NCBI RefSeq assembly: GCF_019635465.1
Contig: NZ_JAHBZK010000006.1
Location: forward strand, 1 to 64,000
Direction: 5' to 3'
DNA length: 64,000 nt
DNA from: Hydrogenophaga sp.
GTDB lineage: Bacteria > Pseudomonadota > Gammaproteobacteria > Burkholderiales > Burkholderiaceae_C
Each line of letters opens with the position of its first letter. The first letter of the stretch is position 1. Shown in pieces: positions 8,791 through 16,367 of the stretch. The position numbers and the translations under genes are program-made. The notes under the pieces were generated by a model. The model did not search any database, had not been told where the DNA came from, and worked only from the letters and a program-made list of their open reading frames with translations.

Positions 8791-8996
8791 CCTGCCCGCG
8801 CCTTGCGGCCTATTCAGTTCGAAGTCACTCCAGCCACCCGAGAGGCCGTGCAATCCTGGATCAAATTGGCCGGGTTGAAACAGAAGGCGCTCTCTTGCCC
8901 TGCTGCATGAACGAATCGCCGCACTTGGGGACTCGCCAGTATGAACAGATCCTCGGGCGGCAGGTCGACAACCTGGGGCTGGACCGCGCGGATTAG
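8791..8996 (+). pseudogene. Tyrosine recombinase (phage-type integrase) remnant
   Basis: In one frame 8791-8910 reads RPIQFEVTPATREAVQSWI then KLAGLK and ends at TGA. In another frame 8907-8996 reads SPHLGTRQYEQILGRQVDNL and ends at TAG. Both pieces belong to the middle of one well-conserved proteobacterial integrase family, in the right order but separated by a frameshift. The N-terminal half and the catalytic C-terminal R..H..Y region are missing. 8997-9129 shows no further gene. Confidence 0.75.
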
Positions 8997-9129
8997 TCTT
9001 CGGCTTCGCAGCGGGTGTCGCCGGTCACATTCGGCCCGCGTACTCACGCTGTTGGCGCGAAGCCACCATTGGACGCGGCAACCGGTGCTGACCCGTCTGG
9101 CCGTGTTAAGGCGGTTAGCCTCGCCTCCC

Positions 9130-10899
9130 CTATTCCTTGAGCCACGACTTTTTGATCCCCTCGAAGTTGAGTTGCTTCCACTCTTCCTTCCAGAGCTGGT
9201 AGTACGGAATATCTGTCGACGAGGGTGGAGGATCGCAGCGCTGCACCTGGACCAACGATGGCATCACCACCGACTCACCGATCAGAAGCGCCTCGCCTGC
9301 ACCCAGGGTCGGCAACTTGTCGCACAGGTTACCGAGGGTGTCAGGCAACAGGCGGGCGACGTAACTCTGGTCGCTCGGGTTGGTCAAGCGCATCGCCAGG
9401 AAATTGCTGCACTGGGAGAAGATCGTCTCGGAGATTTCTGACGGCCGCTGACTCGACAGAAGCAGCGTGACGCCGTACTTGCGCCCTTCCTTTGCAATGC
9501 GCTCGATCGAGAGCTTGGAAGCGCGAAAACGTACCAGGTCGCTGTTGGGCACGTACTTGTGAGCCTCCTCATAAACGAGCAGGAGCGGCGCGTCGGTATT
9601 GAACTGCTCTTTCGCCGCCGTGCGCATCACTTTGTAGTGATATCCATATTCGAAAAGGATCCGCGAGATCAGTGACACGGTGATGCTCAGGACCTCAAAC
9701 GGAACGCCGCTCAAGTCGACGATCGTGACGTTGGACTTCGTATCGCCGTAGCCGATCAGGCTCATCAGAGTACCTTCCAGCGTGGCTGTATCCGCAGCCG
9801 GACCGAAGAGGAACTGCAGGCGGTCCTGCTCGACCTTGCCCTCGAACCGCGTGAAGAACTTGTCCAGTGTCTTGTCAGCGTAGCTCCCGCCCGTGATGCT
9901 TTGCGACTTGGTCGGATGAAAATCGAGTCGCTTAGAAAAGTAAAGATCCAAGCGCTGATCCGCCGTGAGCAGCAGCCCATGGCCACTATCAGTCTTGCCC
10001 TCAGTCAGCAACGCGTAGCTGCCGTCGTTCACCATGTACCGCGCCTCGTTCTTCGAGTTCACGGTTTCGTTCTTGATGTTGTACAGCGCGTTCAGCACTT
10101 CATGGATGTCGAACTTGAGAGGACTGTCGTAGAAGACGTTCTTCGCGCACTTGTTGTGGCGCTTCTTGTTCTCCGTGACCAAATGGCGAAACACTGCCGA
10201 TTGGTTGTAGTTGTCGCGCTCGCCCGTATCCAGAAGCACCTCCTCCAGTTCTTCGCTGTTGAGCAGCCAGTAAGGCAAGGTCAGTGTGCTGGCATCCAGG
10301 AAGTTCGCGTCGGGGAATGCCGTCCGGTACTCGGAGTGGATGTCGAAGATGACGACGTGGGAGTTGTTCAGCGAGTAATCGCCGTCTTTCGCGCGCACTG
10401 CGGTCTGGATGATCTTGGCGATGGTGTGCGACTTGCCCGCGCCAGTGGAACCCACGACGGCAAGATGCTTGTTGAAGAACCGGTCCCCGTCGACGGGGAC
10501 GGAGATCTTCTCGTTGGACACCAGCGCGCTGAATGCGAACTTCTTTGCCGGCTCAATCGAATCCTCGAAGATTTTCTTGATGTCTTCGTCCGTCGCCGGC
10601 GCCACGCCAGTGGGAGGGATGGTCAGCGTATCGCCGCCACGAATGAACTTGCCGTCAGCGATGATTCCCAGCGGCAAGGCCTCGATGAGGTGACGACGCT
10701 CGCCGCTGGCAGTTACTTCGATGCAGAAGTTCTCGATGATCGCGATGAGCGCGCATTCTTCGATATCGGTGATGCGCAGATATGAGCCCACCTTGAGGCT
10801 CTTATCGTTTGCGAATGCCGAGATGTTGCCAACCGAGATCTTCACCTTGTCCGGGAAGACAGCAATCACTTCGGCCTTGATGTCATTGGAATCGTTCAT
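9130..10899 (-). CDS. HerA-like hexameric DNA translocase / ATPase
   Basis: 589 residues. The N-terminal 100 residues form a beta-rich HAS-barrel-like domain (KAEVIAVFPDKVKISVGNIS). The HerA/FtsK RecA-type core follows: Walker A GSTGAGKSH at about 150-158, VVIFDIHSEYRTAF, Walker B LLLVYEEAHKYV at about 439-450, and LLLSSQRPSEISETIFSQC, the sensor/arginine-finger region. HerA proteins are ring ATPases that move on DNA and partner a nuclease: NurA in archaea, and SIR2 or DUF4297 proteins in bacterial defence. ATG 10899 overlaps the upstream nuclease stop (ATGA) and has AGGAGG upstream. It is the last gene of a four-gene operon. Confidence 0.92.
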   Translation of the reverse strand: MNDSNDIKAEVIAVFPDKVKISVGNISAFANDKSLKVGSYLRITDIEECALIAIIENFCIEVTASGERRHLIEALPLGIIADGKFIRGGDTLTIPPTGVAPATDEDIKKIFEDSIEPAKKFAFSALVSNEKISVPVDGDRFFNKHLAVVGSTGAGKSHTIAKIIQTAVRAKDGDYSLNNSHVVIFDIHSEYRTAFPDANFLDASTLTLPYWLLNSEELEEVLLDTGERDNYNQSAVFRHLVTENKKRHNKCAKNVFYDSPLKFDIHEVLNALYNIKNETVNSKNEARYMVNDGSYALLTEGKTDSGHGLLLTADQRLDLYFSKRLDFHPTKSQSITGGSYADKTLDKFFTRFEGKVEQDRLQFLFGPAADTATLEGTLMSLIGYGDTKSNVTIVDLSGVPFEVLSITVSLISRILFEYGYHYKVMRTAAKEQFNTDAPLLLVYEEAHKYVPNSDLVRFRASKLSIERIAKEGRKYGVTLLLSSQRPSEISETIFSQCSNFLAMRLTNPSDQSYVARLLPDTLGNLCDKLPTLGAGEALLIGESVVMPSLVQVQRCDPPPSSTDIPYYQLWKEEWKQLNFEGIKKSWLKE

Positions 10900-12131
10900 G
10901 CCTGCATGACCTCCTGAAGCAGATAGGCACTGTCACTCTTGATCGAATGGAGCCCTGTGCCCTTGGGCAGGAGGGCTGAGTCCAACGGCGAGCCTTGGTG
11001 AAAGTCGTAGACCTCGACGAGCGAGCCTTTGCAGGCAGCCATGGTCGGCGCTAGCTCGTGCTCATCGGGGACGAATTTGAGCGTCCAGAGTCTTTCTTTG
11101 GTGGGGCGCTCCGCCAGCATCTCGGGTGAGAAAGCCGAACCGTGGAAGGGATAGCCGTCAATGAAGGCCACGCCCTGCCTCCAAAGGCTCTCCTTGAGCT
11201 CAACCAACTGTTCGGGCGTCAGGCCTCGCAGCAGCACGTAGGGGCAAAACCGATCGGTAGCAGGCGTCCGCATATGCTCCGTGTGCGAGAACTTCCGCCC
11301 AAGCCCGGCGAGCATGCGACTGGCCTTGGCCACTTCGAACTCTTCGCCCATCTCGATCACGAAGAATCTCGAAGCCTGGGGCAGCTTAGTCGTGCGATGA
11401 GAGAAGTACTTTCGACGGACCATCCTCGCGAAGTACTCGCGCCCCATGTAATCCCTCAGCCAGGCGTTGAAGACCACCTCCTTGCGGTTGATTGCCTTCA
11501 AGAACTGCGCCTTGGTTACCTTTCGCTGCGCCACGTCCGCTTCGATTGCGAGTCCCTGAACGACGTTGATCGCCATCGGATAGAAGAAGATCCGCGCATC
11601 ATCGCTGTTGCACCCGGAGATCTCGCGCACCATCAGTTTGATCAACGTCTCCTTCTGAGCGTCATAGGACGGCGCGCTCACGTTGATGTCCAGCAGCGCG
11701 AGAAAGTCGGCCAGCTGTTCGTCGGTGAGCACCAGTTCTTCGTGCACTTTGTGGACCTTCTTTTCCTTCGTGAAGGTAAGAAAGTGTTCCTTCACGAAGT
11801 CGCCCGTCAGGGGAAGCGTGAGCTTGTGCTGCCCGCTTTGGTAATAGCCGTGAAGCCGGTACCGGAACATTTGGTCTCTGGAGCAGCCCGCGGCATGGAA
11901 ATGCCGCAGCATGTGCACGACCGCGTCCTTAATCACCGAGTGGTTGTACTCCGTGCCTTCGTAGTACTTGCACTGCACGAAGGCGCTCTCACCCGGATCA
12001 TCCAGGTCTATGTCCTCCACGCCTTCGACCGTCACGCTGCCATGAGGGGACGCCTCGAGCAGACTCACGATCGTCTGGTCGAACTGGTAGAAGTAGCCTT
12101 TGATCGTCGCGATCGCGCTGCGGTCTTTCAC
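10896..12131 (-). CDS. DUF4297/Cap4-like nuclease, HerA partner
   Basis: 411 residues, GTG start at 12131 with GAGG 7 bases upstream. The N terminus carries a compact PD-(D/E)XK-like signature: GYFYQFDQTIVSLLE, then VEGVEDIDL (Asp near residue 40), then FVQCKYY (Gln53, Lys55). This is the arrangement in DUF4297/Cap4 double-strand nucleases. The remaining ~350 residues are mixed and may form a target-sensing or HerA-docking part. DUF4297 with HerA is a known anti-phage pair (established knowledge); that this protein is its nuclease is inferred from motif and position. Its stop overlaps the HerA start. A 36-base gap separates it from the ATPase upstream. Confidence 0.8.
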   Translation of the reverse strand: MKDRSAIATIKGYFYQFDQTIVSLLEASPHGSVTVEGVEDIDLDDPGESAFVQCKYYEGTEYNHSVIKDAVVHMLRHFHAAGCSRDQMFRYRLHGYYQSGQHKLTLPLTGDFVKEHFLTFTKEKKVHKVHEELVLTDEQLADFLALLDINVSAPSYDAQKETLIKLMVREISGCNSDDARIFFYPMAINVVQGLAIEADVAQRKVTKAQFLKAINRKEVVFNAWLRDYMGREYFARMVRRKYFSHRTTKLPQASRFFVIEMGEEFEVAKASRMLAGLGRKFSHTEHMRTPATDRFCPYVLLRGLTPEQLVELKESLWRQGVAFIDGYPFHGSAFSPEMLAERPTKERLWTLKFVPDEHELAPTMAACKGSLVEVYDFHQGSPLDSALLPKGTGLHSIKSDSAYLLQEVMQA

Positions 12132-12167
12132 TGTCTATCCTCGGGTGATGCTCAACGGCGGTCGGCC

Positions 12168-14843
12168 TCACGGCGTAGAGGGTTCGCCGCCGCCGTAGCC
12201 AGGCGCATGAGATAGCTCGCGTGCGGCAACGCCAAGGTCCTGCCAGGCGTGCGGGTGGCAGCTAAACACCAGGATCTGATGTCTTTGAGCGGCGTCGTAG
12301 AGCACCCGCTTCATCTGGCCCAGTCGATCTTTGTCGGTGTGAACCAGGGCGTCGTCTAGGATGAGCAACGTGGGCTTGCCAGCCTCTTGCAGAAGGTCCG
12401 CGTAGGCCAGCCGCGCGACGACACCCATCTGCTCCCGTGCCCCGACGCTGAGTTCCTCGAAATCACCGGTCTCCGCGCCGTTGGTGCCGACTCGGGTGAT
12501 GCGTCCCGGTGATAGGTCATCACTCACCTCGATGCCCGCGCCCGGGAACAGGATCTGTAGGTAGTGGTTCAGGTGTCGCTGAAGTGGCGCGCGCAGGCGT
12601 CGTGCCAGCGCGGCGCGCTTCTCTGTGAGCAGCTTGAGAAGATGGCTCAGCGCCTTGGCCCGGCGTTCGAGCTCGGTGCACCGTCTCTCCATGTGGTCGA
12701 GCTCGCGCTGTTTGTCCGCGGCGGCCTCTTCCAGCCCCAAGGCGCCCTTGGCCTCCAGGTCCGCCTCCAACCGGATGATGTCGCTCCCGCGTTGGGCGTA
12801 CGCGCTCTCAAGCTGCTTGGCGCTCCGCTCAAACCGCTCGACGTCCTGCTGCAGAAGTGCAACGTTGAGCGTGCGCAGTTGCTCGGCGAGTGCTTCCACA
12901 CCTGCCCGCGCCGTGGTCTCGTTCGCAAGGGCATCGGTCAGGGCATGGCTGGCGTCCGCTTTCCTTTTGGCGCGAAGTGGGTCGGCCAGTGTCGCCTGGG
13001 CCGCTGCCAGCTCTTCGCTCGCGACGCTGAGCAGGGCCATCGCTTCGCTCACCGCGAGCTTGGAGTCGTTCAGCTGGGACGTCGCATCTTCCAGTATGAC
13101 CTTCGCCGTGGATTCATCCGATTCCGCTTGCGACACGGATACGCCGGCAGTTTCAGCCCCGACAGGTTCCGTCAAGTTCTGCAGTGCTTGCTTCGCCTCC
13201 GTCAGCTTGGTCGACAGCGCCGCTATGTCCACCGCCAAGGCGGCCACCCCCTTCGGAGCGTGGGCCTCCAAGACGGATTTCGCCGCCTTGGCCTCCGCCG
13301 CGCGCTGCACGTGCTGGCGCTCACGCTCTTCCGCAGCCGCCAAGTTCGCCACACCCAGGCGCTGGAGCAGCTCCGCCAGGACTTTGCGCTGTTGATCACG
13401 ATCCGCAATCAGGCTTTGAAGGCCCTCACCGCCCGGCAGCACCGTGATGCGCCCCACCCCCTCAATGTCGATGCCCGTGCGCTCCACCACGGTGAGGCGG
13501 TCGGTGGCATTCACCTGGACACCGGCGACCTGCACCTTCGCGCTGGGCTGGAGGCGGAACTCCAGCGCGGTTGATACCGCATCCAACCGAGCCTGCGCGG
13601 TGCGCAGGCTCTCCGTGACTTCGCGCAGGCGCTTGAGCTCCGCGCCGGGCATGGCGAGCGACAGCGTCTCGGCCTGCAAGCTTGTTAGCTCTTCCTGCTT
13701 GAGCTGCGCTTGGCGGTGACTCCGGCTCAGGGCTTGTACTTGGGCCGCGAGCTCGGTCACCGCCTTCTCCTGGGCCTGCCAGGTCGCCACTTGGCGCGCC
13801 GCTGCCAGTCGGTCGCGCGCCCTCATGCTCGCGTGTTCAGCCTGCGCATGGCGCGGCTCCCAGGCCTGGAGCTGACCGTTGGCCTGCGCCAGCTTGTCCT
13901 GCGCCGCCTCCAGCTTCTCCTCGCGCAGCTTCACCGCGTCGTCGTCGCGTGCCATGAGCTGCAGTTGTTGGCGCTGGGCGTCAACCTGCGCCGAAGCCTG
14001 CTTGAGCAGCAACTCTTGCGCGGTCCTCCGCTGGGCAAGCCCCAACGCGTCGGCCAGCTTGACCTGCGCTTGCTCAAGTTGCGCGCGCAGGGTCAGCCAG
14101 GGCCGAGCCTCGCCGTCTTGCCCATGATCAAGACGCAATGCCGCCAGCCGGTCCACGGCGATTCGGTACGCGTTAATCTCCACGCGCAATAACTGCAGCT
14201 CTTCGAGCAGCGCTGTGCGGCGCTTGATCGCTTCCCCGTATGCACCGCGCGGTGCCTCGGTGGACGGCGTCAGCAGCTGATTGCGCTCGGTCTCAACCGC
14301 CTTGATGACCTCATCGCCGCTTGTGGCCGCGAGTTCGCCAAGGGAGTCCCCCATCGCGTTGCGCAGATGATCGCTTGCGAACCCGACGACCTTGGCAATT
14401 TCATGCGACGTGCCCTGCTTAATCCAGAGCAACCCGGGGATACCCATGTGCTCGGGCGAGCTGGCGCCCTTTCCGGCGAAGCTGAAGCCCAGCAGCTCTC
14501 CCAGGTGATCCTCGGCCTCTGCTCCTTCCAGCGTCTTGCCATCGATGATGAGCTGGCATCGCTTCTTGCCCAGAAACGCCTTGCTCAGCCGAGCGGGTTT
14601 CCCGCCGAGTGCGAAAGCGATCTCCACAGACGGCGTGGCGGAGCTGTCGCTCCACGGACGCAAGCCACTGATCGCGCTCGACTTGTGCCGCTCGAAAAAC
14701 GCGGCCCGGATGGCTTCGGCTACGGTGGACTTCCCCGACTCGTTCGGGGCGACGAACAGGTTCAGTCCGTCAGCGAAGTCGCACAACTCCAGCGGGGCCC
14801 GAAAGCGCTTGAAATTCTCGATTCGCACCCGCTTGAGCTTCAT
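12168..14843 (-). CDS. Rad50/SbcC/YhaN-like SMC-type ATPase
   Basis: 891 residues. N-terminal ABC lobe: MKLKRVRIENFKRFRAPLEL with Walker A PNESGKST at 33-40. Long coiled coils rich in Ala, Gln, Glu and Leu run from about 180 to 760. They are interrupted near 410-480 by a small beta domain (VQVAGVQVNATDRLTVVERT; IEGVGRITVLPGG) instead of a CxxC zinc hook. The C-terminal lobe has the signature ELSVGAREQMG at about 797 and Walker B TLLILDDALVHTD near 829-841. This YhaN-type layout normally works with an SbcD/YhaO nuclease, whose gene overlaps immediately upstream (ATGA). Its likely role is ATP-driven gating of DNA-end processing. Confidence 0.88.
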   Translation of the reverse strand: MKLKRVRIENFKRFRAPLELCDFADGLNLFVAPNESGKSTVAEAIRAAFFERHKSSAISGLRPWSDSSATPSVEIAFALGGKPARLSKAFLGKKRCQLIIDGKTLEGAEAEDHLGELLGFSFAGKGASSPEHMGIPGLLWIKQGTSHEIAKVVGFASDHLRNAMGDSLGELAATSGDEVIKAVETERNQLLTPSTEAPRGAYGEAIKRRTALLEELQLLRVEINAYRIAVDRLAALRLDHGQDGEARPWLTLRAQLEQAQVKLADALGLAQRRTAQELLLKQASAQVDAQRQQLQLMARDDDAVKLREEKLEAAQDKLAQANGQLQAWEPRHAQAEHASMRARDRLAAARQVATWQAQEKAVTELAAQVQALSRSHRQAQLKQEELTSLQAETLSLAMPGAELKRLREVTESLRTAQARLDAVSTALEFRLQPSAKVQVAGVQVNATDRLTVVERTGIDIEGVGRITVLPGGEGLQSLIADRDQQRKVLAELLQRLGVANLAAAEERERQHVQRAAEAKAAKSVLEAHAPKGVAALAVDIAALSTKLTEAKQALQNLTEPVGAETAGVSVSQAESDESTAKVILEDATSQLNDSKLAVSEAMALLSVASEELAAAQATLADPLRAKRKADASHALTDALANETTARAGVEALAEQLRTLNVALLQQDVERFERSAKQLESAYAQRGSDIIRLEADLEAKGALGLEEAAADKQRELDHMERRCTELERRAKALSHLLKLLTEKRAALARRLRAPLQRHLNHYLQILFPGAGIEVSDDLSPGRITRVGTNGAETGDFEELSVGAREQMGVVARLAYADLLQEAGKPTLLILDDALVHTDKDRLGQMKRVLYDAAQRHQILVFSCHPHAWQDLGVAARELSHAPGYGGGEPSTP

Positions 14844-15964
14844 GCGCAGGCTCCTTTCGCTGGTGCTTGGTCGTCCAGGATCCGCGCCAGCGCTAGCAGC
14901 GCGTCACGCGCCAGTTCGGGCTCTGCGCTGGCTTGCTGCTCGCGCAGCTCCTGCAGGGCCTCGCCCACAAAGCCGTCGGCACGCAGCGTTTGAATATCTT
15001 CCTCGGTTGGCTCGAGCCTGAGCGCCTCAGCGTTCCACAGGATGGCCCGCGCCTTGGCGCGCGCCGCCCCGAGCGCGGCCGTCAGCTTGCGGTGTCCCGC
15101 CAGATTGCAGGTGCCGGACAGGCGCAAGTGAAGGACATCATTGCCACTCACTCCGTCTAACGCTTGCACCACTTCGTCGACGTCTGAATCGACGGCCATA
15201 TGCTGCTCGAGCTGACGCCAGTTGAATTTTCCGGTGGGTACCGCTGTGACAATAGGCTCGAGTGACGTCGACTCTATGGCCACGAGCAGTGCCTGACCCG
15301 ACTCGTTGGCTTTAAAGCGGTCCGATTCCGGCGTGCCGGCGTACCAGGTCTTGCTATCCACCTGCTTGGTGCCGTGCCAGTCTCCTAGCCCCAGGTAAGC
15401 CAGTCCCGCGCTCTGCGCCCGGCCCGCCGCGATCGGATTGGTCGAGTCCACGTCTGCGGGTAGGATGCCCTGCACACTGCCGTGCGCCAGACCGACTCGC
15501 GGCAGGTCGTCCGATGGAACGTGCGTCGCGAACCATTCGGTGAGGTCGGCATAGGTATGGCGCTGGGTCAGCGGTGCCGGCAGCAATGTGAACTTGCCTG
15601 CCACCACAAAGGGCCTTGGCTCTAGGCACACGATGACGTTGTCGGGGATTGCCCCCAAGCGATGTGCCCGGTTCCACACCGACTCCGCCAGCGCAGCATC
15701 GTGATTACCCGGGATCAGGACCCAGGTCCCGGTAAAGCCTTGCATGGCGTTGAACAGCCGCCGAATAGTCTTCTCGGCCACCGTCTGGGCGTCAAACACG
15801 TCGCCAGCGACCAGCACTGCGTCCACGCCTCTATCGGCCGCGATACTGGCCAGGCGCTCCACGGCAGCGAATCGTGCCTCAAATAGAGCGGCCGCGTCGT
15901 CGGTCTCAAACTGCGCGAACACTCGACCGATCTGCCAGTCGGCCGTATGCAAAAATGAGATCAA
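14840..15964 (-). CDS. SbcD/Mre11/YhaO-like DNA nuclease (metallophosphoesterase)
   Basis: 374 residues, TTG start at 15964 with GGGGGA five to ten bases upstream. Calcineurin-like phosphoesterase motifs appear in the right order: FLHTADWQIG (5-14), LVAGDVFDAQ (51-60), LIPGNHDA (83-90), GLAHGSV and GLGDWHG. These are the metal ligands of Mre11/SbcD nucleases. The C-terminal part (about 260-374) would be the capping and ATPase-binding region. It is the first gene of the operon with the Rad50-like ATPase, so the two should form an Mre11-Rad50-type complex acting on DNA ends. Confidence 0.9.
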   Translation of the reverse strand: MISFLHTADWQIGRVFAQFETDDAAALFEARFAAVERLASIAADRGVDAVLVAGDVFDAQTVAEKTIRRLFNAMQGFTGTWVLIPGNHDAALAESVWNRAHRLGAIPDNVIVCLEPRPFVVAGKFTLLPAPLTQRHTYADLTEWFATHVPSDDLPRVGLAHGSVQGILPADVDSTNPIAAGRAQSAGLAYLGLGDWHGTKQVDSKTWYAGTPESDRFKANESGQALLVAIESTSLEPIVTAVPTGKFNWRQLEQHMAVDSDVDEVVQALDGVSGNDVLHLRLSGTCNLAGHRKLTAALGAARAKARAILWNAEALRLEPTEEDIQTLRADGFVGEALQELREQQASAEPELARDALLALARILDDQAPAKGACA

Positions 15965-16367
15965 GTCATCCCCCTGATCGCTTGATTTGATGGAATTCCC
16001 TTGCAGCGGCGACTTGATGCGCCGTTCACCACCAGTCTAACGTTTTGAAACACTGCACGGCAGTGCACTGCTCGGACGAATCGCGAGAGGTTTCTCCGTT
16101 CGTTCGAGCACGAAATCAGGGGTTGTTTCGCGGCGTTGTGACCAATTTTTCAGCGGTCTGTTTGGTGTTACTGACGACCCGTTTTGGTCAACTACGGCCT
16201 TTCGGCCTCGAAGCGCAGGTGGCTGCACCCAGTCTCGAGCGGCCGATGCTCAACAACTCGCGCTGCGACCTCCTTGATATGGGATGAGATCCATAGGAAC
16301 ATAGGGCGCGCGCATGGCTCTTGCTCCCATGCCCCTCCCTGGCGACGGATCGTCGACCTGAGCTGCT
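15965..16367. other. Divergent intergenic region between the nuclease operon and tnsD, with overlapping palindromes
   Basis: 403 bases without a convincing gene. At 16051-16065 CACTGC-ACG-GCAGTG is a perfect inverted repeat, overlapped by the 12-bp palindrome GCAGTGCACTGC at 16060-16071. They lie about 90 bases upstream of the SbcD-like start and are good operator candidates. No promoter with clear boxes was found. The rest (16080-16367) shows nothing recognisable. Confidence 0.5.

Noticed and set aside
9130..10899. FtsK/TraG-type conjugation ATPase
   Set aside because: The N-terminal HAS-barrel-like part, the HerA-type sensor region and the lack of membrane helices or conjugation genes favour HerA.
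12564..13574. 336-codon plus-strand frame inside the Rad50-like gene
   Set aside because: Antisense to the coiled-coil region; the Gln/Arg/Leu-rich composition is an artefact of the coiled-coil codons.
9130..15964. Wadjet, BREX or Lamassu system
   Set aside because: The SMC-type protein is YhaN/Rad50-like and overlaps an SbcD-like nuclease gene. JetABCD, PglZ/BrxC or LmuC-like genes are absent, and HerA is not part of those systems.
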